Shown here: piece by piece, positions 26,641 through 37,609 of the stretch | How the letters are laid out: each line of letters begins with the position of its first letter | How positions within the stretch are numbered: the stretch's first letter is position 1 | Assembly (NCBI RefSeq): GCF_002127215.1 | Contig: NZ_NFUT01000002.1 | Location: forward strand, 716,162-780,161 | DNA length: 64,000 bases | DNA from: Hydrogenophaga sp. IBVHS2 | GTDB lineage: Bacteria > Pseudomonadota > Gammaproteobacteria > Burkholderiales > Burkholderiaceae_C | Reading direction: 5' to 3' | Notes under the pieces: generated by a model | The model's input: only the letters and a program-made list of their open reading frames with translations | The model's database searches: none | What the model was told of the DNA's origin: nothing | Made by a program: the position numbers and the translations under genes

Positions 26641-27042
26641 ATGAAATCCGGACTCACCGTGGCCTACTGGGCCGTGCTCGTTGCAGCCTTGCTGCCCATC
26701 TTCTGCGCCGGTCTGGCCAAGTGGGGCATGTTCAAGGTCTCGCCCAAGGCGGGTGGCTACGACAACAACAACCCGCGCGCCTGGCTGGCCCGCCAGACCG
26801 ACTGGCGCGCCCGCGCCAACGCGGCCCAGGCCAACACCTTCGAGGCGCTGCCGTTCTTCTTTGCCGCCGTCATCATTGCCCACCAGGCCGGGGCCTACCA
26901 GATGCGGCTCGATGTCATGGCCTTCCTGTGGGTGTTCCTGCGGGTGCTCTACGTGCTCATGTATGTGGCCGATCAGGCCACCGCCCGTTCGCTGGTCTGG
27001 CTGCTCGCACTGGCCCTGAACGTCGCCATCCTGTTCGCCTGA
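26641..27042 (+). CDS. MAPEG family membrane protein
   Basis: A 133-residue protein with four hydrophobic helices and the MAPEG signature: N-R-x-E-like region here as RARANAAQANTFEALPFFFAAV. Bacterial MAPEG members are mostly uncharacterised relatives of microsomal glutathione transferases. The ATG at 26641 follows GGAGCCTCTGCCC. It is 29 bases behind recR and could be read through from it. Confidence 0.88.
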   Translation: MKSGLTVAYWAVLVAALLPIFCAGLAKWGMFKVSPKAGGYDNNNPRAWLARQTDWRARANAAQANTFEALPFFFAAVIIAHQAGAYQMRLDVMAFLWVFLRVLYVLMYVADQATARSLVWLLALALNVAILFA

Positions 27043-27169
27043 GACCGCGGCGGCACGTCCCGCAGCCTCGGTAGTTTCCCGCTCGGGATTGGTCCCGATG
27101 CGGTGCCCGGGCCCGGTCGTTACGGTAAGCGGGGTACAGGCCGCTCCCTGCAGCGGCCGGGAGCGGGCA

Positions 27170-28204
27170 GTGAACAACTGCGATCGTCGTCAGTGGATCA
27201 GGCTGGGCACCGGGCTCGCGCTCGGCGCCGGACTGGACCCGGTGCGTGCGCAGACGCCGGTGCGGCTGACCAGCACCCGGCTGGTGATCGCTGTCGAGCA
27301 GAAGAACTCGCTGGCCTATCTGCCGCTCACCGTGGCCCAGCGGCTGGGCTTCTTCGAGGCCGAAGGCCTGAATGTGGAGGTGCGCGAACTGACCGAGCCG
27401 GGCGGTGCCCTGCGTGCGGTCCAGAACCAGGCCTCCCACCTCGTGTGCGGCCCGTTCAGCCAGCTGCTCACCGCGTCCCGCATGCGCTCGTTCGTGCTGC
27501 AGTCGCGCACACCGCAGATCGTGGTGGGCGTGTCCCGCAAGACCATGCCGACCTTCCGGGAGGTGGCCGACCTGGCAGGTCGGCGCATCGGCGTCCAGTC
27601 CGGCCATGCTGCGGGCAAGGCCGTGGCGCGACGGGTCTTCGAGAAAGGCGGGCTGGAGCCCGGCCAGGTCGAGCTGGTGGCCCTGGCCAACCCGTTCGCG
27701 GCGGTGCAGGCTTTCCGCAACGGCGCCATCGATGCCATCAGTTTTGCGGATCCGGTCATCACGCAGCTGGAACTGCTCGGCGAGCTGCGGGTGGTGGCCG
27801 ACACCCGGACCCTGCGCGGCTCGACCGAACTGTTCGGCGGGCCCATGCCATCGATCTGCCTGGGAGCGCCCATCGAGTTCATCGCCCAGTTCCCCCGCTG
27901 GTGTCAGGCGGTGGCCGATGCCATGGTGCACGCCCTGAAGTGGCTGCAGACGGCGGGCGTGACCGACATCATCCGCGCCGTGCCCGAATCCCATTTCCAG
28001 GGCGACCGCGCGCTCTACCTGGCGGCCTTCGAGCGCATGCGCGAGAGCTGGACGCCCGATGGCCTGATGCCGGCCGAGGGGCCGTTGATCGCCCTGCGGG
28101 CCATGGCCATGGGCGATGAAGCCCCGCTGCCCGAGGTGCAGGAGCTGCAGCGCAGCTACACCAACGATTTCGCGCGCAAGTCCAAGGCCCGGTTCCGGGC
28201 CTGA
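27170..28204 (+). CDS. ABC transporter substrate-binding protein (SsuA/NMT1-like), orphan
   Basis: A 344-residue periplasmic binding protein of the nitrate/sulfonate/taurine type: LAYLPLTVAQRLGFFEAEGLNVEV, then a GGALRAVQ and FAAVQAFRNGAIDAIS pattern typical of the family. The GTG at 27170 with GGGAGC upstream gives an N-terminus with a twin-arginine-like DRRQWIR followed by LGTGLALGAGL and cleavage near VRAQ, so export by Tat is possible. No permease or ATPase gene lies nearby; it may serve a transporter encoded elsewhere or a sensory role. Confidence 0.82.
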   Translation: MNNCDRRQWIRLGTGLALGAGLDPVRAQTPVRLTSTRLVIAVEQKNSLAYLPLTVAQRLGFFEAEGLNVEVRELTEPGGALRAVQNQASHLVCGPFSQLLTASRMRSFVLQSRTPQIVVGVSRKTMPTFREVADLAGRRIGVQSGHAAGKAVARRVFEKGGLEPGQVELVALANPFAAVQAFRNGAIDAISFADPVITQLELLGELRVVADTRTLRGSTELFGGPMPSICLGAPIEFIAQFPRWCQAVADAMVHALKWLQTAGVTDIIRAVPESHFQGDRALYLAAFERMRESWTPDGLMPAEGPLIALRAMAMGDEAPLPEVQELQRSYTNDFARKSKARFRA

Positions 28205-28217
28205 GCCCGGCGCAGGT

Positions 28218-29801
28218 TCAGGGCTTGCCGGCCGCCACGCGCGTGCGGCTGCTGGAACTGGCGGTCTTGCGCGTCGTTGTGGCCTTGCGGCTTGAGGCGG
28301 TGGCGGTCTTCCCTTTGGCCTGGGTGCGCGCGGTGCGGGTGGCGGCCTGTTTGCGGCCGGAGGCCACCGAAGCGGCAGCGGGGCGCTGGGGCAGCATCAG
28401 GGTGACGCTCTGGCCGGCCTTGAGCGCGGCCCCTGCCGACAGCTTGTTCCACTCGGCCACGCTGGCGGCCGAAACCTTGTAGCGCCTGGCCAGGCTGGCC
28501 ACGGTCTCGCCCTTGCGGGCCTTGACCGTGGTGCGGCGCAGCACCACATCGGGCTGCAGGGCCAGCATGGCGTTGTCGGCCACATGCTCGGGCACGTCCC
28601 GGTCGCGTGCGCCGGTGCGGTGCACCAGCAGACTGGAGCCGGCCCGCACCTGCATGCGGGGCGGAATGTTGTTGACCGAGCGCAGCTCGGATTCGCTCAT
28701 GCCCAGCTTGCTGGCGGCCTGGGCCACCGACATGGTGCTGGGCACCACCCAGGCGGTCCAGGTGGCCAGCGGGCCGTCGTGGCGGGCCAGGTTCTGCTGG
28801 AAGACGACGGCGTTGTCCCAGGGCAGCAGCACGGTGGGCGTGCCGGCGGCCATGACCACCGGTTGCTTGAGCGACGGATTGAGGGCGCGGAAGTCGGCTT
28901 CGCTGATGCCGGCCAGGCGGGCGATCACCGCCACGTCCATGTCGCGCTCGATGGTCACGGTGTCGAAGAACGGGTGGTTGCCGATGGCCGGCAGGGTGGC
29001 GCCGTAGGCTTGTGGCCGTGCCACGATGTTCTTCACCGCCTGCAGCTTGGGCACGTAGTGGCGTGTCTCTGCCGGCATGGTGAGGTCGATGTAGCTCGCC
29101 GGCAGGCCGGCCCGGGTGTTGCGGGTGATGGCCCGGTTGACGTTGCCCTGGCCCCAGTTGTAGGCGGCCAGCGCCAGGTGCCAGTCACCGAAACGGGCGT
29201 GCAGCTGCTGCAGGTAGTCCAGCGCGGCCCGGGTGGATGCCAGCACGTCGCGGCGGTCGTCGCGGAACACGTTCTGCTTGAGGTCGAACGACGCGCCGGT
29301 GGCGGGCATGAACTGCCACATGCCGGCCGCGCGGGCCGACGACACCGCCTGCGGGTTGAAGGCGCTCTCGATGAAGGGCAGCAGCGCCAGCTCCATGGGC
29401 AGGTTGCGGCGCTCGATCTCTTCGACGATGTGGAACAGGTAGCGGCTGGAGCGCTCGGTCATGCGCTGGATGTAATCCGGCCGGTTGAGGTACCAGCGCT
29501 CGTGTTCGCGCACCAGCTCGTTGTCCAGATCGGGCATCGACAGGCCACGGCGGATGCGCTCCCACAGATCCACCGGCGTGGCCAGTGTGGCCACGTCGAT
29601 GCCGGGGGTGCTGGCGGTGCCGATCTGGCTCAGGGGGCCTGAGGGCACCACCGGCTGTGCGCCGGCTGCAGCACGCGGCGTGCTGGCGGGTGCGGCGGCC
29701 GGGCTGCTGCCGGAGGGAACCGAGGCGCAGCCCGCGACCACCAGGGCCAGGCAGGCGAGAACGAGGCGCAGACCGCGCTGCATGGGATGGGCGGCCCGCA
29801 T
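28218..29801 (-). CDS. mltD: Membrane-bound lytic murein transglycosylase D with LysM repeats
   Basis: A 527-residue lipoprotein: lipobox VAGC with C25, then an SLT domain with catalytic E145 (LPFIESAFN) and the motifs GMWQFMP and AAYNWGQGNVN, followed by LysM-type modules at about 285-335, 350-395 and 405-455 and a basic Ala/Thr/Lys-rich tail. It cleaves glycan strands of peptidoglycan at the outer membrane. The ATG at 29801 overlaps the gloB stop (TGATG), so I prefer it to the Met at 29783. The LysM motifs bind peptidoglycan. Confidence 0.92.
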   Translation of the reverse strand: MRAAHPMQRGLRLVLACLALVVAGCASVPSGSSPAAAPASTPRAAAGAQPVVPSGPLSQIGTASTPGIDVATLATPVDLWERIRRGLSMPDLDNELVREHERWYLNRPDYIQRMTERSSRYLFHIVEEIERRNLPMELALLPFIESAFNPQAVSSARAAGMWQFMPATGASFDLKQNVFRDDRRDVLASTRAALDYLQQLHARFGDWHLALAAYNWGQGNVNRAITRNTRAGLPASYIDLTMPAETRHYVPKLQAVKNIVARPQAYGATLPAIGNHPFFDTVTIERDMDVAVIARLAGISEADFRALNPSLKQPVVMAAGTPTVLLPWDNAVVFQQNLARHDGPLATWTAWVVPSTMSVAQAASKLGMSESELRSVNNIPPRMQVRAGSSLLVHRTGARDRDVPEHVADNAMLALQPDVVLRRTTVKARKGETVASLARRYKVSAASVAEWNKLSAGAALKAGQSVTLMLPQRPAAASVASGRKQAATRTARTQAKGKTATASSRKATTTRKTASSSSRTRVAAGKP

Positions 29802-30571
29802 CAGAACACGTTCTTCCAGTCGCGCAGCGTGGCCAGCACCGCCACGGCGTCCGCGCCGGTGTCGGGCGCGTGGCGCTGTGCGGCGGCGGCCACCCCGGGC
29901 ACGCCAGTGCGCAGGAAGGGGTTGATGCGCCGCTCCAGATCGATGGAACTGGGCAGCGTGGGCTGGTTCCGGGCCCGCAGCTGCTCGCAGTGCGACTGGT
30001 AGCCCAGCAGGTCCGCGTTGTCGGGCTCCACAGCCACCGCAAACCGCAGGTTGGACAGGGTGTATTCGTGGGTGCAGCACACCCGGGTGTGGCCCGGCAG
30101 CGCCGCCAGGGCCGAGAGCGATTCGTGCATCTGCGCCGGCGTGCCTTCAAAGAGCCGGCCACAGCCGCCGGAGAACAGCGTGTCGCCGCAGAACACCAGC
30201 GGGCCGCCCGGTGCGTCGGGCGCGAAGAAGGCGATGTGGCCGGCTGTGTGGCCAGGCACGTCGATCACCTCGAACCGCACGCCCAGGGCCTCGACGGTCT
30301 CACCCCCCGAGACCCGCTGCAACGGTTCGGGCATGGTCTCGAAGGCCGGCCCGATGACGCGGGCGCCGGTGGCTTCCCGCAGTTCGGCCACGCCGCCGGT
30401 GTGGTCGGCATGGTGGTGGGTGATGAGGATGGTGTCGAGCCGGATGCCGTTGCGGGCGAGCCATTGCAGCACGCCATCGGATTCGCCAGGGTCCACGACC
30501 AGGGCCTGCTGGCCGTCGTGCAGGATCCAGATGTAGTTGTCGGAAAACGCGGGTAGGGGATGAAGCTGCAT
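29801..30571 (-). CDS. gloB: Hydroxyacylglutathione hydrolase (glyoxalase II)
   Basis: A 256-residue metallo-beta-lactamase-fold enzyme that hydrolyses S-lactoylglutathione in methylglyoxal detoxification. The metal motif THHHADH is at residues 51-57, further ligands are in DVPGHTAGH and [13 protein letters not shown], and the C-terminal HAGH domain has [13 protein letters not shown] and RINPFLR. The family N-terminus [15 protein letters not shown] sets the start at 30571. It is divergent from a methyltransferase gene and coupled to mltD. Confidence 0.96.
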   Translation of the reverse strand: MQLHPLPAFSDNYIWILHDGQQALVVDPGESDGVLQWLARNGIRLDTILITHHHADHTGGVAELREATGARVIGPAFETMPEPLQRVSGGETVEALGVRFEVIDVPGHTAGHIAFFAPDAPGGPLVFCGDTLFSGGCGRLFEGTPAQMHESLSALAALPGHTRVCCTHEYTLSNLRFAVAVEPDNADLLGYQSHCEQLRARNQPTLPSSIDLERRINPFLRTGVPGVAAAAQRHAPDTGADAVAVLATLRDWKNVF

Positions 30572-30672
30572 GCCGTGCGGGGCCTTGGGCCGTGTAGAGT
30601 GCGGGGCTGTCCGGACGGACACCCTTCTGCAGTGTCGCAGAGGGCAACCGCCCCGGGTCCATCCCCTGCGCC

Positions 30673-31431
30673 ATGACCGAAAAAATTATAGGGTTGACCG
30701 AATGGTTCGCCACGCCCCCCGGCCAGTACCTTCTGGCCTGGGAGCAGGCGCAGTTCGATCTGGCCGTGGCAGATCTGTTCGGCTACAACGCGCTGCAGCT
30801 GGGTCTGCCGGAACTGCACGCCTTGCGCAGCAACCGCATGCCGCACCGCTGGCTGGCGCTGCCCGAGCCGGTGCAGGCCCCGGCAAACGCCGCCCTCATC
30901 ACCGACGCCGCCGCACTCCCGTTCCCGGCCGCCAGCCTCGATCTGCTGGTGCTCCCGCACACCCTGGAGCTCAGCGCCGACCCGCACCATGTGCTGCGCG
31001 AGGTGGAGCGGGTGCTTGTGCCGGAAGGCCGCGTGGTCATCAGCGGCTTCAACCCGGCGAGCTGGTGGGGGTTTCGCCAGGGTCGTGCGCGGCTGTGGGA
31101 ACGCACCGGCATGGACGACGGCAGCGGCCTGTACCTGCCCGATGCGGGCGAGTTCATCGGCCCCTGGCGGCTGCGGGACTGGCTGCGCCTGCTGAGCTTC
31201 GAGATCGAGTCCGATCGGTATGGCTGCTACCGGCCTGCGGTGCGCACCGAAAAGTGGCTGCAGCGCATGGCCTGGATGGACCGGGCCGGTGCCCGGTGGT
31301 GGCCGGTCTTCGGCGCGGTGTACTTTGCGGTGGCGGTCAAGCGGGTGCGCGGCATGCGGGTGCTCGGGCCGGCCTGGAAGCCGCGCCGTGCGCGGGCGGC
31401 TGCACCGGTGCCGGTGACCAACCGCCATTGA
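30673..31431 (+). CDS. Class I SAM-dependent methyltransferase (UbiE/Methyltransf_11-like)
   Basis: A 252-residue protein of the group commonly found beside gloB and rnhA. The recognisable core is [25 protein letters not shown] in the middle, the post-motif [22 protein letters not shown], and an aromatic N-terminus [14 protein letters not shown]. The glycine-rich SAM motif is poor, as is usual in this group, so activity is uncertain. The ATG at 30673 is preceded by a C-rich leader. rnhA follows after 41 bases. Confidence 0.82.
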   Translation: MTEKIIGLTEWFATPPGQYLLAWEQAQFDLAVADLFGYNALQLGLPELHALRSNRMPHRWLALPEPVQAPANAALITDAAALPFPAASLDLLVLPHTLELSADPHHVLREVERVLVPEGRVVISGFNPASWWGFRQGRARLWERTGMDDGSGLYLPDAGEFIGPWRLRDWLRLLSFEIESDRYGCYRPAVRTEKWLQRMAWMDRAGARWWPVFGAVYFAVAVKRVRGMRVLGPAWKPRRARAAAPVPVTNRH

Positions 31432-31472
31432 GGCCTGTTTATCTTTCCTTCACATTCCTGGAGCATCCTCTC

Positions 31473-31907
31473 TTGAACCATGTGGTGATCTACACCGACG
31501 GTGCCTGCAAGGGCAACCCCGGCCCGGGTGGCTGGGGCGTCTACCTGCAATCCGACGGCCACGAAAAGGAACTGTGGGGCGGCGAACGCAGCACCACCAA
31601 CAACCGCATGGAACTCACCGCGGTCATCGAAGGGCTGGCAGCGCTCAAGCGGCCCTGCCGCGTCTCGCTCTACCTCGACAGCGAATACGTTCGCAAAGGC
31701 ATCACCGAGTGGATTCACGGCTGGAAGAAGAAAGGCTGGGTCACCGCCGCGAAGCAGCCGGTGAAGAACGCCGAGCTGTGGCAGCGCCTGGACCAGCTGG
31801 TGCATGGCGGCCCGCACCAGATCGAATGGCACTGGGTCAAGGGCCATGCGGGCATCCCCGGCAACGAGCGCGCCGACGCGCTGGCCAACCGCGGCGTGCC
31901 GGGCTGA
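31473..31907 (+). CDS. rnhA: Ribonuclease HI
   Basis: A 144-residue enzyme that removes RNA from RNA-DNA hybrids. The four catalytic acids are visible: D9 in [15 protein letters not shown] in [10 protein letters not shown] in LYLDSEYV, and D in GNERADALA. No in-frame ATG gives the full N-terminus; the start is TTG at 31473 (TTG AAC CAT GTG), with GGAG about nine bases upstream. The nearby ATG at 31480 is out of frame. Downstream GTG codons would cut the first beta strand. Confidence 0.93.
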   Translation: MNHVVIYTDGACKGNPGPGGWGVYLQSDGHEKELWGGERSTTNNRMELTAVIEGLAALKRPCRVSLYLDSEYVRKGITEWIHGWKKKGWVTAAKQPVKNAELWQRLDQLVHGGPHQIEWHWVKGHAGIPGNERADALANRGVPG

Positions 31908-31921
31908 TCGCCGGGCGCGCA

Positions 31922-31946
31922 CGACCCCGACTGGCGTGCGGGGTCG
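31922..31946 (+). terminator. Hairpin after rnhA, possible terminator
   Basis: CGACCCCG (31922-31929) pairs with CGGGGTCG (31939-31946) across a 9-base loop, 15 bases past the rnhA stop. No T-tract follows, so termination strength is doubtful. Confidence 0.4.
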
Positions 31947-32052
31947 GGGGAACTTCATCCCCGGCCCGCCGCTCTGGACTGCTACATTGCCTTCGGGCCC
32001 CGCAGCGTGCGCCGCTGTCCCGGGTCCTCTCATCCCCCAAAGACGGGACACC

Positions 32053-33207
32053 ATGGCCAAAAAAATGATTCATGTGCTGGTCGCAGTGGCCGGCATCGGT
32101 GCGGCATCCGGCGCGGCCTGGTGGTGGCAGCACCGGGCACCGGCGGCCGGTCCGACCGCACCGGCGGCCCGCGCGCCCTCCGGCCCGCCCAGCGTGGAGG
32201 TCACCAGCGTGCGCCGTGCGCGCCTGCAGGACGACGCCCAGGCGGTGGGCACCTTGCGTTCGCGCCAGAGCGTGACCCTCAAGCCCGAGGTGGCCGGCCG
32301 CGTGCAGCGCATCGCCTTCGCCGACGGTGCACAGGTGCGGCGCGGGCAGCTGCTGGTGCAGCTGGACGACACGCTGCAGGCCGCCGAGCTCAGCCAGGCC
32401 CAGGCGCAGCTGTCGATCGCCCAGACCAACTTCAACCGCAACCAGGAGCTGGTGGCCCAGAACTTCGTGGCCCAGCGGGTGCTCGACGAAAGCCGCGCCG
32501 CCCTGCAGGTGGCCCAGGCCCAGGTGACGCTGGCCCAGGCCCGGCAGCAGCGCATGCGCATCACCGCGCCCTTTGACGGCACCGTGGGCCTGCGCAGCAT
32601 CAACCTGGGCCAGTACGTGCAGGAGGGCCAGGACCTGGTCAACCTGGAAGACACCTCGGTGCTCACGGTCGATTTCCGCCTGCCCGAGCGTTACCAGACC
32701 CGCATCGCTCCGGGGCTGCCGGTGCAGGTGCAGCTCGATGCGCTGCCCGGCCGCAGCTGGGAAGCCAGGGTGCTGGCGGTCGATCCGCTGCTCGATGCCA
32801 ATGGCCGATCGATTGCGGTGCGCGCCACCATGCCGGCCGATCCGCGCAAGGAGCTGCGCCCGGGCATGTTCGCCCGCGTGCTGACCGTGTTCTCGGTGGA
32901 CGACACCGCCATGGTGGTGCCCGAGGAAGCCCTGGTGCCGCAGGCCGGCCGGCAGTATGTGTACGTGCTGGACGAGCAGGGCGAGGGCGATGCGCGCAAG
33001 CGGGTTTCGCGCCGGGTCGAGGTGCAGACCGGCGTGCGCCGGGGCGCCGAGGTGCAGATCGTCCAGGGTCTGCAGGGCAACGAGACCGTGGTGGTGGCCG
33101 GCCAGCAGCGCCTGCAGCGCGACGGCACCGTGGTGAAGGTGGTCGACATGGCCAAGGCGGTGGCCAAGGCCCCGGCACCCGCGCCCGCGCCGGCACCTGG
33201 CCGCTGA
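32053..33207 (+). CDS. RND efflux periplasmic adaptor (membrane fusion protein)
   Basis: A 384-residue HlyD/AcrA-type adaptor. An N-terminal hydrophobic segment (about 5-27) is followed by a linker, a lipoyl half-motif (LKPEVAGRVQRIAFADGAQV), an alpha-hairpin rich in Ala/Gln (AAELSQAQAQLSIAQ), the second lipoyl half (ITAPFDGTVGLRSINLG) and a beta-barrel domain. The C-terminus is an Ala-Pro repeat. There is no lipobox cysteine, so it is anchored by a signal anchor. It feeds the RND pump encoded 21 bases downstream. Confidence 0.93.
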   Translation: MAKKMIHVLVAVAGIGAASGAAWWWQHRAPAAGPTAPAARAPSGPPSVEVTSVRRARLQDDAQAVGTLRSRQSVTLKPEVAGRVQRIAFADGAQVRRGQLLVQLDDTLQAAELSQAQAQLSIAQTNFNRNQELVAQNFVAQRVLDESRAALQVAQAQVTLAQARQQRMRITAPFDGTVGLRSINLGQYVQEGQDLVNLEDTSVLTVDFRLPERYQTRIAPGLPVQVQLDALPGRSWEARVLAVDPLLDANGRSIAVRATMPADPRKELRPGMFARVLTVFSVDDTAMVVPEEALVPQAGRQYVYVLDEQGEGDARKRVSRRVEVQTGVRRGAEVQIVQGLQGNETVVVAGQQRLQRDGTVVKVVDMAKAVAKAPAPAPAPAPGR

Positions 33208-33228
33208 CGACGGCATCCGGAGCACGAC

Positions 33229-36200
33229 ATGCAACTGCCCGAGATATCCGTCCGCCGCCCGGTGTTCGCCACCGTGCTGTCCTTGCTGGTGCTGCTCGTG
33301 GGCATGGTGGCCTTCAAGGGCCTGACCGTGCGCGAGTACCCCAACATCGACGAACCCACGGTCACCGTCACCACCACCTTCGGCGGCGCCTCCAGCGAGG
33401 TCATCGAAAGCCAGGTCACCAAGGTGCTGGAGGACTCGCTGGCCGGCATCGAGGGGGTGGACATCATCACCTCCATCAGTCGCCAGGAGCAGAGCCAGAT
33501 CACGGTGCGTTTCAAGCTCAGCCGCGATCCGGATTCGGCCGCGGCCGACGTGCGCGACAAGGTGAGCCGGGTGCGCCAGCGCCTGCCGGAAGAGGTGGAC
33601 GAGCCGGTGATCGCCAAGGTGGAGGCCGATGCCTCGCCGGTGATCTGGCTGGCGCTCACCTCCGAGTCGATGCCGGCGCTTGAACTCAGCGACCTGGCCA
33701 ACCGCATTGCCAAGCCGCGCCTGCAGACCGCGCCGGGGGCCGCTGACGTGCGCATCTTCGGCGAGCGGCGCTATTCCATGCGCATCTGGCTCGACCCGGA
33801 CCGCCTGGCCGCCTACAACCTGACGGTGCAGGACGCCGAGGACGCGCTGCGCCGCTCCAACCTGGAGGTGCCGGCCGGTCGCATCGAGAGCCAGCAGCGC
33901 GAGTTCAACGTCACGGCGGCCACCGACCTGCAGACGCCCGCACAGTTCGCCGGCATTCCGATCCGCACCGTCAACGGCCAGACCATCCGCATCGGCGATG
34001 TGGCCCGCGTCGAGCAGGCCCCGCAGGACGAGCGGACCACGGTGCGCTACAACGGCCGCGAAGGCATTTCGCTGGGTGTGATCCGCCAGGCCACCGCCAA
34101 CCCGCTGGACCTGTCGGCGGCGGTGCAGGCCATGCTGCCGCAGATCCGCGAGGACCTGCCCGACACGGTGACGGTCGAGGTCGCCAACGACAACTCCATC
34201 TTCATCGACCGTTCCATCAAGGCGGTCTACACCACCATCGCGGAAGCGGTGGTGCTGGTGGCGCTGGTCATCTTCGTGTTCCTGCGCACGCTGCGGGCCT
34301 CCATCATTCCGCTGGTGACCATCCCGGTCAGCCTGATCGGCACCTTTGCCCTCATGGCGCTGTTCGGCTTTTCCATCAACACCCTCACGCTGCTGGCGTT
34401 GGTGCTGGCCATCGGCCTGGTGGTGGACGACGCCATCGTGGTGCTGGAGAACATCTACCGCCACATCGAGGACGGCATGAAGCCGTTCGAGGCCGCCATC
34501 AAGGGGTCCAAGGAGATCGGTTTTGCGGTGGTGGCCATGACGCTCACGCTGGCCGCCGTGTACGCCCCGCTCATGTTCACCCCGGGCCGCACCGGCAAGC
34601 TGTTCGCCGAGTTCGCGCTGGCCCTGGCCGGCGCGGTGATCGTCTCGGGCTTCGTGGCGCTCACGCTCTCGCCGATGCTGTGCTCCAAGCTGCTCAAGCA
34701 CAACCCGCGGCCGGGCCGCTTCGACCGCTACATGGAGCGCCAGCTGACCCGCCTGAGCGACGGCTACGAGCGCCTGCTGGGCGCCACGTTGAAAGTGCGC
34801 TGGCTGATGGTGGCCATCATGGTGGTGAGCGCGGCCGGCAGCTGGCTGCTGCTTCAGTCGACCCGGCAGGAGCTCTCGCCCATGGAGGACCGGGGCGTGG
34901 TGCTGGCCTCCATCAACGGGCCCGATGGCGCCACCCTGGCCTACACCCAGAAGTACGCCCAGGCCATCGAGGGCATGGCACAGACCTATCCCGAGTTCGA
35001 CCGCATCTTCACCATCGTGGGCAACCCGTCGGTGGCCCAGGGCAGCGTGATCATGCGCGGCGCCGCCTGGGAAGACCGGACCCGCACCACCATGGAGATC
35101 GCGCGCGACCTCGCGCCCAAGGTGGCGGCCCTGCCGGGCATCAGCGCCTTCCCGATCACGCCGCCCTCGCTGGGCCAGGGCTTCCGCGAGCGGCCGGTCA
35201 ACTTCGTCATCGTCACCAACGACTCCTACCAGAACCTCTCGGGCGTGGTGCGGCAGTTCCAGGACAGGCTGGCCCAGAACCCCGGATTCGTGCAGGTGGA
35301 CACCGACCTGCGCCTGAACAAGCCCGAGATCCGCCTTGATGTGGACCGCGAACGCGCCGCCGACATGGGCGTGAGCGTGGATGCGATTGCCCGCACGGTG
35401 GAGACCATGCTGGGCGGCCGCACCGTGACCCGCTACAAGAGGGATGGCGAGCAGTACGACGTGGTGGTGCAGACGATCTCCGCCAGCCGCACCACGCCGG
35501 AGGACATCGACCGGCTGTTCGTGCGCGGCCGGGGCGACGCCATGATCCCGCTGGCCTCGCTGGTCAAGACCTCCGAGGTGGTGGTGCCGCGCGAGCTCAA
35601 CCACTTCGCGCAGCGGCGCAGCGCCACCATCACCTCCAACCTGTCGCCCGACTATTCGCTGGGCGAGGCGCTGGCCTACCTGGACCAGATTTCCGCCGAG
35701 ATCCTGCCGGCGGGCTACACCACCGACCTCAACGGCCAGAGCCGGGAGTTCCGCAGCGCCTCGGGCTCGCTGGCGCTGGTCTTCGTGCTGTCGCTGGTGT
35801 TCATCTACCTGGTGCTGGCGGCGCAGTTCGAGAGCTTCGTGGACCCGTTCATCATCATGCTCAGCGTGCCGCTGTCGATGCTGGGGGCGCTGCTGGCGCT
35901 CAAGCTGGCGGGAGGAACGCTCAATGTGTTCAGTCAGATCGGACTCATCACGCTGGTGGGGCTGATCACCAAGCACGGCATCCTGATCGTCGAATTCGCG
36001 AACCAGCTGCGCGAGCAGGGTGTGGAGCGGATCGAGGCGGTGCGGCGCGCCGCCGCCATGCGCCTGCGACCCATCCTCATGACCACCGGCGCCATGGTGC
36101 TGGGCGCCATCCCGCTGGCGCTGGCCACCGGCGCGGGTGCCGAGAGCCGTCAGCAGATCGGCTGGGTGATCGTGGGGGGCATGTCGCTGGGCACGCTGCT

Positions 36201-36306
36201 CACCGTGTTCGTGGTGCCCACCATGTACACGCTGCTGTCGCGGGACAAGGCCCATCGGCCGGCACCGGCCGCCTCCGACGACGCGGGGTTCATCGCCGCC
36301 AAGTGA
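33229..36306 (+). CDS. RND multidrug efflux transporter permease (HAE1-type)
   Basis: A 1025-residue inner-membrane pump with the 12-helix RND layout and two large periplasmic loops. Proton-relay residues are D400/D401 in helix 4 (GLVVDDAIVVLEN) and K915 in helix 10 (LITKHGILIVEFAN). The N-terminus ISVRRPVFATVLSL and the absence of the long central insertions of heavy-metal RND pumps point to drug or solvent efflux. Substrate cannot be deduced. No outer-membrane factor gene is adjacent, so it must share a TolC/OprM-type channel encoded elsewhere. It converges with moeA. Confidence 0.95.
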   Translation: MQLPEISVRRPVFATVLSLLVLLVGMVAFKGLTVREYPNIDEPTVTVTTTFGGASSEVIESQVTKVLEDSLAGIEGVDIITSISRQEQSQITVRFKLSRDPDSAAADVRDKVSRVRQRLPEEVDEPVIAKVEADASPVIWLALTSESMPALELSDLANRIAKPRLQTAPGAADVRIFGERRYSMRIWLDPDRLAAYNLTVQDAEDALRRSNLEVPAGRIESQQREFNVTAATDLQTPAQFAGIPIRTVNGQTIRIGDVARVEQAPQDERTTVRYNGREGISLGVIRQATANPLDLSAAVQAMLPQIREDLPDTVTVEVANDNSIFIDRSIKAVYTTIAEAVVLVALVIFVFLRTLRASIIPLVTIPVSLIGTFALMALFGFSINTLTLLALVLAIGLVVDDAIVVLENIYRHIEDGMKPFEAAIKGSKEIGFAVVAMTLTLAAVYAPLMFTPGRTGKLFAEFALALAGAVIVSGFVALTLSPMLCSKLLKHNPRPGRFDRYMERQLTRLSDGYERLLGATLKVRWLMVAIMVVSAAGSWLLLQSTRQELSPMEDRGVVLASINGPDGATLAYTQKYAQAIEGMAQTYPEFDRIFTIVGNPSVAQGSVIMRGAAWEDRTRTTMEIARDLAPKVAALPGISAFPITPPSLGQGFRERPVNFVIVTNDSYQNLSGVVRQFQDRLAQNPGFVQVDTDLRLNKPEIRLDVDRERAADMGVSVDAIARTVETMLGGRTVTRYKRDGEQYDVVVQTISASRTTPEDIDRLFVRGRGDAMIPLASLVKTSEVVVPRELNHFAQRRSATITSNLSPDYSLGEALAYLDQISAEILPAGYTTDLNGQSREFRSASGSLALVFVLSLVFIYLVLAAQFESFVDPFIIMLSVPLSMLGALLALKLAGGTLNVFSQIGLITLVGLITKHGILIVEFANQLREQGVERIEAVRRAAAMRLRPILMTTGAMVLGAIPLALATGAGAESRQQIGWVIVGGMSLGTLLTVFVVPTMYTLLSRDKAHRPAPAASDDAGFIAAK

Positions 36307-36334
36307 GGCGGCAGCGGTCAGGGGCGGCGTGCCT

Positions 36335-37606
<1,272 letters not shown>

Positions 37607-37609
37607 GGC

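Noticed and set aside
31480-31482. ATG as the start of rnhA
   Set aside because: It is out of frame and meets TGA after two codons; the TTG at 31473 fits frame, spacing and family N-terminus.
31837-36255. A 1472-residue minus-strand open frame opposite the RND pump genes
   Set aside because: It is antisense to two clear genes and is His/Gly/Arg/Gln-rich without domains, the usual result of third-position GC bias.
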